The notes under the pieces: model-generated
What the model saw: only the letters and a program-made list of their open reading frames with translations
Told to the model about the DNA's origin: nothing
Database searches by the model: none
Position numbers and translations under genes: made by a program
Part shown: piece after piece, positions 6,859 to 16,183 of the stretch
Layout: every line of letters begins with the position of its first letter
Numbering within the stretch: the first letter of the stretch is position 1
Assembly (NCBI RefSeq): GCF_032271945.1
Contig: NZ_CP130319.1
Coordinates: 1,321,001 to 1,385,000 of the forward strand
Origin: Paenibacillus sp. MBLB1832
GTDB taxonomy: Bacteria; Bacillota; Bacilli; Paenibacillales; NBRC-103111
Reading direction: 5' to 3'
Length of the DNA stretch: 64,000 nt

Positions 6859-8119
6859 TCTCTGCAAGGCTGATCGGATGGAGCGCATGGCTCTCATCCA
6901 CATGCACAAAGGCGTCGTACTGCCGCGCCATCACCGAGGGAACATAGTTCCCTCGCTCGTAGGCTGGGCGGTACACGACTCCGATGGCACGGTGCCCCAG
7001 CACCTCGTGCCCGAAGACCGGATCCTCCTTGCGCAGCAGGAGGATCTGATCGTGCGCGCCTGCGCGATGCATGAGCTCCTCCCAGCTGCCCGGCTGGGCA
7101 GGGGGCACTTGCATCGTCGCCACAGGCGCGCCCCACGATGTCGCGGCAATGACGGTGCCGCGGTAAGTGCCGAAGCCGATGGCGCACACATCGGCTTCGC
7201 CGTGCGCTTCGCGCACGAGCTGGCCGACGTTGACCATGCCGTCGGCCTTCATATCTGTTGCACGCGCATCGCCAATGTGCGTGTTGTGCTCCCAGACGAT
7301 CACTTTGGCGTCTGGGCCGTGGTAGTCCACGAGGCGGCGCAGCGCCTCGACCATGTGCCGGTCGCGCACGTTCCATGACTCCGCGTCGTGCCTGACCATC
7401 GTGGTGTAGTAATCCTCCGCGTTGACGGCAGCAAGTGCATTCAGTTCCGCACTCAGTGCGGCTTCGCTGTCTTCATCGTATCGTACGCGCTTCGTGTGGA
7501 GCGCCTTCAATAGCTTCACGACATCGTCTTTACAGCTTTCCCCATAGAAAGCGGCGGAAACACCGTAATTTTGCCCCTCCTTCTCAAAGCGGTCAAAGCA
7601 CTCAAACGCCTTGTGAGCTATCGCTAGCTGTTCGGGCGTGCCATTCTCCTGTAAATACCGTTCGATTTCCTCTAAAGACTCCCATAGACTATAGACGTCT
7701 AACCCATAAAAGCCAACGCGCTGCTCGAGCGGCTTCGTTTCATTGTGCTTTTTCAGCCAATCGACAAGTTCCAATACCTCTTCATTTGCCCACATCCACG
7801 ACGGCCAGCGCTCAAATGCGTTCAATGCTTTACGAGCGTTCGGCTTCCCATCCGCATACTGCTTCACATAGCGATTCACTTCATAACAGGCAGGCCAATC
7901 ACCCTCCACCGCAATGAAGGAAAATCCCTTCGTTTCAATCAATTTACGGCTCAGCTCCATGCGCAGTTTATAAAATTCGGAAGTGCCATGCGAAGCCTCG
8001 CCTAGTAATACGTACTTCTTGTCGCCAATCGCTTCGATTAACACGTCCAAATCGTCTATACTTTTCAAAGGCAGGGCCTGTTTCTTGATATGTTCCACAA
8101 TAAGTTCGTCCATGTTCAT
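6848..8119 (-). CDS. Erythromycin-esterase-family hydrolase
   Basis: About 423 residues, cytoplasmic, no signal peptide. The family core is visible: GEASHGTSEFY near residue 40, EGDWPACYEVNRY, a VWEHNTHIGDARA segment and the C-terminal HPISLAERVF. Family members include macrolide lactone esterases and many enzymes of unknown substrate, so resistance must not be assumed. The start is set at the sixth codon of the longer frame (8119), because GGAG lies 9 nt upstream there, while the first ATG at 8134 has AGGA too close. It is monocistronic. The third codon positions are very G/C-rich in the C-terminal half (7.0-7.4 kb), which creates long spurious frames on both strands. Confidence 0.85.
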   Translation of the reverse strand: MNMDELIVEHIKKQALPLKSIDDLDVLIEAIGDKKYVLLGEASHGTSEFYKLRMELSRKLIETKGFSFIAVEGDWPACYEVNRYVKQYADGKPNARKALNAFERWPSWMWANEEVLELVDWLKKHNETKPLEQRVGFYGLDVYSLWESLEEIERYLQENGTPEQLAIAHKAFECFDRFEKEGQNYGVSAAFYGESCKDDVVKLLKALHTKRVRYDEDSEAALSAELNALAAVNAEDYYTTMVRHDAESWNVRDRHMVEALRRLVDYHGPDAKVIVWEHNTHIGDARATDMKADGMVNVGQLVREAHGEADVCAIGFGTYRGTVIAATSWGAPVATMQVPPAQPGSWEELMHRAGAHDQILLLRKEDPVFGHEVLGHRAIGVVYRPAYERGNYVPSVMARQYDAFVHVDESHALHPISLAERVF

Positions 8120-8392
8120 TGGGATTAACTCCATTTCCTAAGATTGTCAAATGTAGTATGTACTAAAGAACGCAGAAAAAAGCACTCTTATCCCATTAGA
8201 TGGCTTTATCCCATTTTTAAGTTAATGAAAGCTGAATGAGGGCTGTTTGAAAGCTTAATTGTGCTGTCGCATTATGCTGGACGATTCCCCATGTTTTCAA
8301 GACGGAATCCCAAGCCCTCGAAGCGGTAGGGATGCTACTGTTAAGGTAATCCTTTAATAGAAAGGAAACAGTGAGAAGGGTCGTGTTCAGGA

Positions 8393-9445
8393 ATGGGATT
8401 GAACTATGGGGATAAAGTCTGGCAAGAAATGATAAAAGATCATACAGGCGAGTGGGGAATGGACATCAATCATTGGGATTGGGTGCCAGGCGTTGGTGTG
8501 ATCGCGATGCTGGAATATTACGAGGCGACGCGTCGACCTGAGGTGCTGGCCTATTTGCAGGATTGGGTTGCGCGCAACAAAGCGAAGGCAGCAGGGAAGA
8601 CGGTTATTAACTCAAGCGCACCGTATGCGATTTTCCCAGCTCTGTATCGCATTACAGGGGATGCTTGGTTAAAGGAGGAAGCGATTCGTATCGCCGAATG
8701 GATGATTCACGATACACCGCGCACGCGGGAGGACGCTTTCGAGCACACGGTGACGGAGAAAGTGGAGTTTTCCGAGCAAGTGTGGGCGGATACGATTTTC
8801 ATGGCTGTGCTGTTCCTCGCACGAACCGCTTCGTTAGTTGGCAGCAGGGCGTATGCGGAGGAGGCGCTCAAGCAGGTCTTGATCCATTTGCGATTACTGC
8901 AGGATCCGCAGACGAATGTGCTGTTCCACGGGTGGAACTGTGCAACTGGCGATCATATGTCTAGCGCGCGCTGGACGCGTGCGAACGCTTGGATTGCGGC
9001 GGGAATTCCGATGATCGTTCAGGAAATTGCAACGATCGTTGAGATTCCAACTGAGCTGAAAGAAAGATATGGCCGTCTGATGAGCGGATTGCTGGCATAT
9101 CAACAGGTGGACGGTCTATGGAGCACGGTAATGGACCAGCCGCATTTTTACAAGGAAGTGTCGGGCAGCGCAGGGATTGCTTATGGTTTGTTGAAAGGAA
9201 TGGAGCTGGGGCTCATTCCTAGACAAGAGGAGACGGCAGCAGCGGCGGAACTAGTATTCACGGCAATTTTACCCTATATTACAGAGGAAGGTATTGTGGA
9301 AGGGGTATCTGGCGGTACGCCTGTCATGCCTACGATCCAAGCTTATCAGGACGATATTCCAACGTATCCCACGCTCTATGGTCAAGGTCTGGTATTGATG
9401 CTGTTATCCAAAGTTCTACAGAAGGAGCAAGTCGAATATGCCTAG
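8393..9445 (+). CDS. Unsaturated glucuronyl/rhamnogalacturonyl hydrolase, GH105 (YteR type)
   Basis: A 350-residue (alpha/alpha)6-barrel enzyme that removes the 4,5-unsaturated uronic acid left by polysaccharide lyases. WADTIFM around Asp133 is the catalytic-acid segment of GH88/GH105, and RWTRANAW and the C-terminal YPTLYGQGLVLM also fit. No signal peptide is present, so it acts in the cytoplasm on imported oligosaccharides. The next gene overlaps its end by 8 nt, showing translational coupling. It is the first gene of the polysaccharide-use locus that runs to 31.5 kb. Confidence 0.9.
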   Translation: MGLNYGDKVWQEMIKDHTGEWGMDINHWDWVPGVGVIAMLEYYEATRRPEVLAYLQDWVARNKAKAAGKTVINSSAPYAIFPALYRITGDAWLKEEAIRIAEWMIHDTPRTREDAFEHTVTEKVEFSEQVWADTIFMAVLFLARTASLVGSRAYAEEALKQVLIHLRLLQDPQTNVLFHGWNCATGDHMSSARWTRANAWIAAGIPMIVQEIATIVEIPTELKERYGRLMSGLLAYQQVDGLWSTVMDQPHFYKEVSGSAGIAYGLLKGMELGLIPRQEETAAAAELVFTAILPYITEEGIVEGVSGGTPVMPTIQAYQDDIPTYPTLYGQGLVLMLLSKVLQKEQVEYA

Positions 9446-11126
9446 TGATGCGCTATTGAAAGCGATACAACTTAATGAACAACGATACAACGATGAAGTC
9501 AAATTAGTTCGAACTCCGCTTGAGGCAACGTACCATACGGCGCTTAAACCTGCTACGCATCCTTTCGTCTATGCGTTGTATCCTTCGATGAGTTATGCCT
9601 ATGATTTGCTTACGTTGGGCGGTGACGCCAATGCGCAGCGCGCAGCTGAAATCCTCGGCGTTATTGTAACGCATCAAGATCAGGATCCATCGCGGGCTAC
9701 GTATGGGATTTGGCCTTATTTCTATGACGAATCACTGGATGAGATGGATCGTCCGGACTGGAACATGGCGGATTTTCATGGGAAAAAGCTGGTTCTCATT
9801 TTAAAAAAGTATGCGGCTCAACTCCCAGACACGCTTGTTCGGGACATACGTGAGGCTGTTTATCATGCTTGCCAAGCGATCATTCTTAGAAACGTCGGAC
9901 CACATTATACGAATATTGCGCTTATGGGGGCTTTCGTTACCCTGGTAGGCGGAGAAATTCTTGGAGATGAAGAGATTCGCAGCTACGGAGAGAAGCGATT
10001 GAAGCGATTTCTTGATTATACAACAGGTATCGGCACATTCACGGAGTATAACAGTCCCTGTTATTCCCCGCTTGCTATTGAAGAGCTGGATAGCGTATAT
10101 CAGGAGTCGACGACGCCTGGGGCCGTTGCGGACGCCGAGCAATTGCTGGACATCGCATGGCACATGATTGCGAAGCATTACCATCCAGCAACGCGGGAGT
10201 GGAGCGGTCCGTACAGCCGAACGTATCACACGAGGATGACGGAGCGGGAGAAGGATTTCCTGGGAAATGCTTTGAAGCCTGATTCAGGGGGCATTCAATG
10301 CGCAGAGCGGTATCATTCCTATTTTAGCTCGAAGGAAGAGCGTTATTATACAGAGCCTACAATGATGGCATCGGAGACCGGTTATCAGAACTATGCGACA
10401 ACGTATCAAAATGACAAGCTATCTCTTGGCAGTTATACGTCCGGAAGTATGTGGAATCAGCGCCGCAATTTGCTGGGCTTCGTGGACGCTGGCGGGAAGA
10501 AGGTCTCCATTCAGCTGCAATTCTTGAAGGATGGGAGGGACTTCTGCTCAGCGATTTTCACAGGTGTGCAGTCGCGCAACCAGGTGCTGTTCAGCTTCAA
10601 TCTGGCGACAGACAATGGCGCGTGGCATCAAGATCTGGACATCATCAATGGCAGGTTTCAAGCGAAGGATTTGCGCATTCGCCTGCTGCTTGGCGGTGAG
10701 CTGGAGGGACTGGATCTTCCTGCGAAGCAGGAAGGGAGACGCATCACAGCGCAGCTTGGCGATACGCAGCTGCAAGTAGAAGCGGTGCTCGACAGCTCCG
10801 ATTACGGTCCGTTGGTGCTGGCAATCGAGCGGTCGGCGGAAGAGCTCCACTTGGACTATGTGATCTCTTCGGGAAACGAAGAGAGAGCGTTCGACTTCCA
10901 CAAGCTGCAGCAAGCGGTATGGGTCTTCGCCTTTTCCTTGGGCAACGATGTTCCGTTGCCGACTGTTCATTTGTCGCAGCAAGGGGAATCGGTGACAGCC
11001 TCAGCCGATACGGAGGAAGGCGCTATGTCCATCACGGTGCCCGTTGCACCTGGGCTCACAGCCGACTTCTACCGTGGCAATCACGTTCGTCTGCCGCAGG
11101 CTTTACAGAAGCAACTTGTGCAGTAG
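9438..11126 (+). CDS. Predicted cytoplasmic polysaccharide lyase/hydrolase-like protein
   Basis: 562 residues without signal peptide. Residues 1-270 are helix-rich, with repeated Trp/Tyr-rich segments (YGIWPYFYDES, NMADFHGKKL, FTEYNSPCYSPLAIEEL) as in (alpha/alpha) toroid lyases. Residues about 330-540 are beta-rich, like the C-terminal sheet domain of heparinase-type enzymes. No catalytic signature could be matched with certainty, so the family is left open. The start ATG lies inside the GH105 gene (8-nt overlap) behind AAGGAG. Coupling to GH105 suggests both work on the same imported oligosaccharide. A terminator follows at 11200. Confidence 0.65.
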   Translation: MPSDALLKAIQLNEQRYNDEVKLVRTPLEATYHTALKPATHPFVYALYPSMSYAYDLLTLGGDANAQRAAEILGVIVTHQDQDPSRATYGIWPYFYDESLDEMDRPDWNMADFHGKKLVLILKKYAAQLPDTLVRDIREAVYHACQAIILRNVGPHYTNIALMGAFVTLVGGEILGDEEIRSYGEKRLKRFLDYTTGIGTFTEYNSPCYSPLAIEELDSVYQESTTPGAVADAEQLLDIAWHMIAKHYHPATREWSGPYSRTYHTRMTEREKDFLGNALKPDSGGIQCAERYHSYFSSKEERYYTEPTMMASETGYQNYATTYQNDKLSLGSYTSGSMWNQRRNLLGFVDAGGKKVSIQLQFLKDGRDFCSAIFTGVQSRNQVLFSFNLATDNGAWHQDLDIINGRFQAKDLRIRLLLGGELEGLDLPAKQEGRRITAQLGDTQLQVEAVLDSSDYGPLVLAIERSAEELHLDYVISSGNEERAFDFHKLQQAVWVFAFSLGNDVPLPTVHLSQQGESVTASADTEEGAMSITVPVAPGLTADFYRGNHVRLPQALQKQLVQ

Positions 11127-11199
11127 TAACAGGTTCGGGTTGACTAATTACAATAAATTGTTGTTTTAATAAAACAACTAACTTACGGCTTCAATTCAA

Positions 11200-11236
11200 G
11201 TGACCCGATCAATAAGATGTTCGGGTCACTTATTAT
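11200..11236 (+). terminator. Terminator after the GH105 operon
   Basis: AAGTGACCCG pairs with CGGGTCACTT around a 14-nt loop, followed by an A/T-rich tail. Confidence 0.75.
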
Positions 11237-11270
11237 TTATTTTGATGTGAAATATTGTTAAAATATTGGG

Positions 11271-11441
11271 CTCTATAATCGTAGAGTGCGCTGCAACGGT
11301 TGTCGTCAGATCCATCATGAACTGCCAGAATGTTTGGTTCCTTACAAGCGCTACGAATCTACTTGTATAGAGGACGTGGTTTCAGAGGATGCCGTCCTTC
11401 ATTGTTTACACACGGATGCTATTGTTAGACTCAGTTCGTAG
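11271..11441 (+). pseudogene. Insertion-element remnant: zinc-ribbon (DUF6431-like) fragment
   Basis: The frame ending at the TAG 11439-11441 encodes YNRRVRCNGCRQIHHELPE followed by CLVPYKRYES. This is the Cys-rich N-terminal segment of proteins encoded by a common Firmicutes insertion element (CxxC, then IHHELPxCLVPYKRY). There is no start codon or upstream domain, and the frame stops after about 50 residues. With the next fragment it marks a decayed mobile element inside the polysaccharide locus. Confidence 0.55.
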
Positions 11442-11465
11442 TCTAGCAAAAGGAGATGTTCATGA

Positions 11466-11690
11466 ATGAAAGATAGGCAGAAAGTGGAAGAAATCGCCGC
11501 ACAGCGGGTTCAGATATTGTCACCGCTTAATCCTGTCAGCAGTATTTTTTCGGTGATCCTGTTGACCGTTGTCTGAGGCGTTTTATATACGAAGGAAAAT
11601 CAAAACGATGCTTGGCATACTGTCACGAGAGAGCTAGAACAAGGTGAGCTTGCGGGGCAGTTACCTGGCTCAGGGTCATTTTCATAAACA
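11466..11690 (+). pseudogene. Insertion-element remnant: transposase N- and C-terminal pieces
   Basis: An ATG at 11466 behind AAAGGAGATG starts MKDRQKVEEIAAQRVQILSP, which looks like the N-terminus of a helix-turn-helix transposase, but the frame drifts after about 23 residues and stops at 11574. A second piece (TVTRELEQGELAGQLPGSGS, about 11608-11686) could be the C-terminus of the same protein, leaving an internal deletion of several hundred codons. No inverted repeats or target duplication could be recognised. Confidence 0.45.
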
Positions 11691-11890
11691 CGAAATCTCC
11701 TTCTTTTTGCCTTAGAAATCTTCGTATTGTCCAGTTACTGGTAAAGCCTGTGGTAGTTATACTATAGGGGTATTCTCATAATGAGTAACTTAAGGGCTTA
11801 CAGCGCTTGACGGAGGTGGATACCGGGATACCTAGCAAGGAAAAAAGGGCTCAAAATCCAAATTGGGATGAGAGGAAGGAGTTCAATTTT
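11691..11890. other. Leader region of the secreted glycosidase gene
   Basis: No gene is seen. TATACT at 11759-11764 could be a -10 box but lacks a clear -35 partner. An in-frame upstream start (11807) adds 28 polar residues before the signal peptide and is judged unlikely. Confidence 0.35.
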
Positions 11891-14713
11891 ATGATGTTTC
11901 GACTAGAGGATGCCTGGCTTCGGCGATGGTGGAAACCTGCTTTCTGTTTCGTACTCTTGCTAATCGGATTTTCGCTATTTGCAACGACCACGGATGCGGC
12001 AACGATTGTGACATACCCCGCCCCTTCCACAGAAACGGCAAATGCTAATTATGCCGTGAAGGTCGATACCAGCAATCTGTTCGTCTACGATACGAAAGTG
12101 CGCTCTGCCGCTAGCGGTCATATGGGTTTCGCATCCTTCGACTTCTCCAGCGGACCGGTTACGATTACAGTAACAACCAATTTTGATATTACTTCCGGGG
12201 TGGTCATCCGGCCTTTAGCAGCGGGCATCACGCCGACAGTAAGCGGTCGTACGATCACCTTCTCGGTGAGCAACCCGGTCAATCTGTCCATTGAGGTGAA
12301 CGGGGACATTGATAATAATCTGGCCCTATTCGCCAATCCGATCGAAACAGCGGCTCCACAGGATAACGGGGCGTCCAATGTCCTCTACATGGACCCGGGA
12401 ACGCATTCCAGCAACATTAACTGGGGCACGAAGGATACCTTGTATTTTCGGCCCGGTGTGCATCGATTGACGGAAACGTTAATTATTCCGAGCGGTAAGA
12501 ATGTTTATCTGGCTGGCGGGGCCGTGGTGCAAACGCGTGTGGCTACCTATGATGCAAGCAATGTGAGGATTTTCGGTCGAGGCATTATCGATGGAACGAA
12601 TGCACCCCAGGTCTACGATTGGGGCGACCACCGCAGCAGCTTCTTCTACTTTGTTAGATCCGATCATATCGACGTCGAGGGAATAATACTGCGAAGCAGT
12701 CCCGGTTTCCATATGGTCCCGGTGGAGTCGGAGTACGTCAATATTAAGAACATCAAATCGATCGGCGCTACGATTTCGAACAAGGACGGCTACGATATTG
12801 TGGATTCGCGATACGTAACCATCGACGGCATTTTCATTCGAACCGTGGACGACGCTATTGCCATCAAGGGCAGCTATAAGATTGCAGGGCAAAGGGGCGA
12901 ATCCTCCTACATCACGGTGAAGAACTCCACGTTCTGGAATGAAGATCAAGGCAATTCGATGGAGATCGGCTTTGAGGAATCCACAGACCAGATTCGCTAT
13001 ATCACGTTCCAGAATATTGACATTATCCACACGCGCAGCGGTTCCGTCATCAGCATTCACAATGGGGACAGCGCCCATATCCACGATGTCTTGTACGACA
13101 ACATCCGAATTGAAGATGTGCAGACGTCCCGATTCATCGATATGGCCATCGACTACTATACCTATAGCGCAGACCTTGAAAGAGGGGAAATATCCAATAT
13201 TACGTTTAACAACATCAATTATATCCCTGCAACGATAAAGGGATCCCAAATGAAAGGGTATGATACAGCGCACAACGTTGACAACATCAAGTTTTATAAT
13301 TTGAAAATGGGCGGAACGACGATCACGAGCGCTTCCCAAATGTCCTTGACGCTATTGCCCTATGTGACGAATGTTCTGTTCAGCTCCAGTCCGGCCGCGA
13401 TATCGCCATGGCCTAACGTCACGCTGCCTCCTGGCAAGCCGATGCCTATGATCTGGGAAGGGGAGAAGCGGGCGCCAGTTTGCTCGACCGGGGACTCCCA
13501 AACAGCTGTAGCCGACGCGAACGCAAGTCTGGGCAAATACGGCCAGGTTCTCTTTAATGCCGCGAATGATTACTGCGATTATTTCACATTAGCCGCCTTC
13601 CCTGGAGAGTACGATGTGTATCTCGGAACCCATAAGTCCGATACAAGAGGGATCTTCCAATTCACCATGAATGGGATGAACGTCGGTAGTCCGTTCAGCA
13701 TAAATGACGTTACGACCGATTATTCCTCCACCGTCGGCGAAGTTAAGGTAGGGACGGCTTATATTCACCAGTCGCGCAACAATTTCCGGTTCACTGTGGT
13801 AGGGCAACTTGGCGGAAGCTCGGACTATGCGCTCGGCTTCGACTATATCAAGCTGGTTCCGCGCTTTACGGAAGCAACGAAGACGCTGAAGTATGAAGCG
13901 GAGGAACAGCCTTATACCGCAACAACCGGCAAAGTGCTGACGATTGGCCGCAATGTGAACGCAAGCAATAATGCCTATACAAGCGTCAATACAAGTGCGG
14001 CGGGGCAATATGTAGAGTACTCGATTCATGTCCCGGAAAGCAGAACCTATGCGGTAAAGGCCAGAGTACACAACTATGGCTCGCGCGGTAAGTATCGCCT
14101 GTCGATTGACGGAGGGGCGGAGCAAGGGCTGGAGATCGATGGGGCCAATCCATCGGCCGCTTACTTGGAGTACTTTCTCGGATATAACGCACTCGCCGCT
14201 GGCGACCATACATTCCGTTTTACCGTAACCGGCAAGAACCCGAGTTCCACAGGCTACAGCATAGGGCTGGACTTCATAAGCCTGGAATATATTCCGGGTT
14301 TACCCGCCTCCTTGTTGGAGGTGGAAACGTTACCCGCAGCAGCTTCAGCCGGCAGAACCGTATCGACCGTTTCGCATTCCGGCGCGAGCGGAGGAGCCTT
14401 TAGCACGGTGAATACCGCAACTGTCGGCGAATGGGTGGAATACTCGTTCTATGTAGCAGAAGGGGGTGCGTATACGCTCAAATCGAGAATGAATAAGTGG
14501 CCTTCGCGTGCCATCGTTCAGCCCTATGTGGACGGAACTTCGATTGGCACGACGATCGACCTATACAGTCCGTCCACAGCTTGGCAGGAGTATACGCTTG
14601 GTGTACGATGGCTGACGGCCGGCACACACAAGGTTCGATTCCTTGTGACGGGGAAGAATGCAAGCTCGTCGGGGTATGTCATAGCTACCGACTCCTTCCA
14701 ACTGGTTCCGTAG
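11891..14713 (+). CDS. Secreted right-handed beta-helix glycosidase (GH28-like) with C-terminal carbohydrate-binding-type modules
   Basis: 940 residues. The signal peptide ends near TTTDA (about residue 37). Residues about 170-480 form a pectin-lyase-type beta-helix: repeats of the YVNIKNI / YVTIDGIFIRT kind, with adjacent acidic residues Asp320-Asp321 in TVDDAIAIKG, similar to the GDDCIAIK site of polygalacturonases. Three beta-sandwich modules of about 130 residues follow (about 545-660, 670-800 and 805-940). The last two, with EAEEQP / LEVETLP starts and GQYVEYS / GEWVEYS motifs, resemble CBM6/CBM35. The ATG at 11891 is preferred for AGGAAGGAG 9 nt upstream and a proper signal peptide. It is likely an exo- or endo-glycosidase on a uronic-acid polymer; the substrate is unknown. 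Confidence 0.75.
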   Translation: MMFRLEDAWLRRWWKPAFCFVLLLIGFSLFATTTDAATIVTYPAPSTETANANYAVKVDTSNLFVYDTKVRSAASGHMGFASFDFSSGPVTITVTTNFDITSGVVIRPLAAGITPTVSGRTITFSVSNPVNLSIEVNGDIDNNLALFANPIETAAPQDNGASNVLYMDPGTHSSNINWGTKDTLYFRPGVHRLTETLIIPSGKNVYLAGGAVVQTRVATYDASNVRIFGRGIIDGTNAPQVYDWGDHRSSFFYFVRSDHIDVEGIILRSSPGFHMVPVESEYVNIKNIKSIGATISNKDGYDIVDSRYVTIDGIFIRTVDDAIAIKGSYKIAGQRGESSYITVKNSTFWNEDQGNSMEIGFEESTDQIRYITFQNIDIIHTRSGSVISIHNGDSAHIHDVLYDNIRIEDVQTSRFIDMAIDYYTYSADLERGEISNITFNNINYIPATIKGSQMKGYDTAHNVDNIKFYNLKMGGTTITSASQMSLTLLPYVTNVLFSSSPAAISPWPNVTLPPGKPMPMIWEGEKRAPVCSTGDSQTAVADANASLGKYGQVLFNAANDYCDYFTLAAFPGEYDVYLGTHKSDTRGIFQFTMNGMNVGSPFSINDVTTDYSSTVGEVKVGTAYIHQSRNNFRFTVVGQLGGSSDYALGFDYIKLVPRFTEATKTLKYEAEEQPYTATTGKVLTIGRNVNASNNAYTSVNTSAAGQYVEYSIHVPESRTYAVKARVHNYGSRGKYRLSIDGGAEQGLEIDGANPSAAYLEYFLGYNALAAGDHTFRFTVTGKNPSSTGYSIGLDFISLEYIPGLPASLLEVETLPAAASAGRTVSTVSHSGASGGAFSTVNTATVGEWVEYSFYVAEGGAYTLKSRMNKWPSRAIVQPYVDGTSIGTTIDLYSPSTAWQEYTLGVRWLTAGTHKVRFLVTGKNASSSGYVIATDSFQLVP

Positions 14714-14728
14714 TGTAGCAGACCGTGA

Positions 14729-14770
14729 AGACCACCCCCTCTATGAAGGCATAGAAGGGGTGGTCTTTTC
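14729..14770 (+). terminator. Terminator after the beta-helix glycosidase gene
   Basis: AAGACCACCCC and GGGGTGGTCTT form a perfect 11-bp stem, extended by an inner CTAT/ATAG stem, followed by TTCTAT. Confidence 0.9.
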
Positions 14771-14866
14771 TATATAAAAGTACAAGTTTTTCTGCAAGAT
14801 TGTGGATGTGCCATCAGGAACTGTCCATGTAAACTGGAGGATGAATGGAAGGAGGGAGATAGCAAA

Positions 14867-16183
14867 ATGTATCAGATGCTCATTGTCGATGATGAGAAGG
14901 AAATACGCGAGGGGTTGACTGCATTCGAATGGGCCCCTCTATTGATCGAGGTGTGCGGGGTATGTACGCACGGACTCGAAGCGCTTCAGTTTCTAGAATC
15001 GTCCCCTTCTCAAGTGGATGTCGTTCTGACGGATATTCGCATGCCGTTCATGGATGGCTTACAGCTATTGGAAACCCTGCATAGGCAATATCCATACATT
15101 AAAGTCGTGCTCTTGTCCGGCTTCGGCGAATTCGATTACGCCCAACGGGCACTCCAGCTCGGAGCTGCGGATTATGTGCTGAAACCCACATCGTTTCCTG
15201 CTCTTCGCAATTCGTTTACCCGTCTCGTTCAAGCGCTGGATCAAGAAAGGCACTCCGAGGAGAACAGGCAAGCGCTAATGCACAAAGCCCGGTCGCTGTC
15301 CCGCAGGCTGAGGGAAGAGCATCTCGCCCGTTTGTTTAGGGAGCCTCTGTCTTTGGAGGAAATTGAAATCGGTTCGAATGAAGGGGAGATGTTGATCGGT
15401 GAGGGTCCCTACTTCACCATTCTGTTTCGGCTCGATCGTATGGCTCTGCATGGGAACAAGATGGAGGAGAAAGAGTGCCAGCTCGTCATGTTCGCCTTCG
15501 ATAATATCCTAAGCGACGTTTGGGAAGGCGAAGGAAGGGGCTACCACTGGGTGGGACGAAGTCAGGCCATGCTATATTTGCTGACTTCCGATGAGAATCC
15601 GGCGGAGCTGGCACAGGCGGTCAAGGAACAGCTCTACCGCTTCATGGGACTGTTCAAGTCGACACTTTCGGTCGGAATCGGTGGCAAGGTGGACCGGATC
15701 GAGCAGCTTTATCTCTCTACTCAATCGGCTTGGGAACTGCTTCATCATGAGAAAGAAGCGGATCGAATGGCCATTTGCAGCACACCGGTTTGTCTGCCAG
15801 CTGCGCCTCTGGTTCCTTCGTCTGAATCAAGGGACAGGAACCTGAGCAGGAAGAGGGAAAATATGCTGTTGCAGCAAGCCAAACAATATATTGAGCAGCA
15901 CTTTGGAAGGTGCATTACACTTAAGGAGGTTGCGGGTGAGCTGTATATTACGCCCGGGCACTTGGGCGCCTTGTTCCGCCAAAGTGGTGAAACCTTCATG
16001 CAGGTATTGACTAGGCTAAGAATGATTGAGGCGATGAGGCTTCTGCAGGACCCGCGTTATAAGGTATATGAGATTGTGGAACGGGTAGGTTATTCGGATC
16101 CTTCCTATTTCACAGAGCTGTTCAAGAAACAGACGGGCTTGACACCACAGGAATTTAGGGGGAACAGGTATGAACGTACGTAA
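14867..16183 (+). CDS. YesN-type AraC-family response regulator, module 1
   Basis: 438 residues. The receiver domain (1-120) has the acidic pocket Asp8-Asp9 and phospho-acceptor Asp56 in LTDIRMPFMDG, with LKPT at the lysine position. A linker region follows. Residues about 335-435 are an AraC double helix-turn-helix ending in YSDPSYFTELFKKQTG. It partners the kinase that overlaps its end by 14 nt. Such regulators commonly activate the adjacent binding protein-permease operon; here that starts at 19021. Start at ATG 14867 after GGAAGGAGGGAG. Confidence 0.92.
   Translation: MYQMLIVDDEKEIREGLTAFEWAPLLIEVCGVCTHGLEALQFLESSPSQVDVVLTDIRMPFMDGLQLLETLHRQYPYIKVVLLSGFGEFDYAQRALQLGAADYVLKPTSFPALRNSFTRLVQALDQERHSEENRQALMHKARSLSRRLREEHLARLFREPLSLEEIEIGSNEGEMLIGEGPYFTILFRLDRMALHGNKMEEKECQLVMFAFDNILSDVWEGEGRGYHWVGRSQAMLYLLTSDENPAELAQAVKEQLYRFMGLFKSTLSVGIGGKVDRIEQLYLSTQSAWELLHHEKEADRMAICSTPVCLPAAPLVPSSESRDRNLSRKRENMLLQQAKQYIEQHFGRCITLKEVAGELYITPGHLGALFRQSGETFMQVLTRLRMIEAMRLLQDPRYKVYEIVERVGYSDPSYFTELFKKQTGLTPQEFRGNRYERT

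Noticed and set aside
6677-7378. 233-codon plus-strand frame opposite the esterase gene
   Set aside because: It is Arg/His/Ala-rich and low in complexity, antisense to G/C-rich codons of a well-supported gene, and has no ribosome binding site.
6848-8119. Macrolide-resistance gene
   Set aside because: The family is broad and most members have no known role in resistance; context gives no support.
8150-8392. Regulatory repeat TTATCCCATT (twice, 18 bp apart) or gene fragment before GH105
   Set aside because: Two short A/T-rich copies without symmetry or known partner, and no recognisable coding remnant.
12479-13339. 286-codon minus-strand frame inside the beta-helix gene
   Set aside because: Antisense shadow of a gene with clear signal peptide, domain order and terminator; no ribosome binding site or family.
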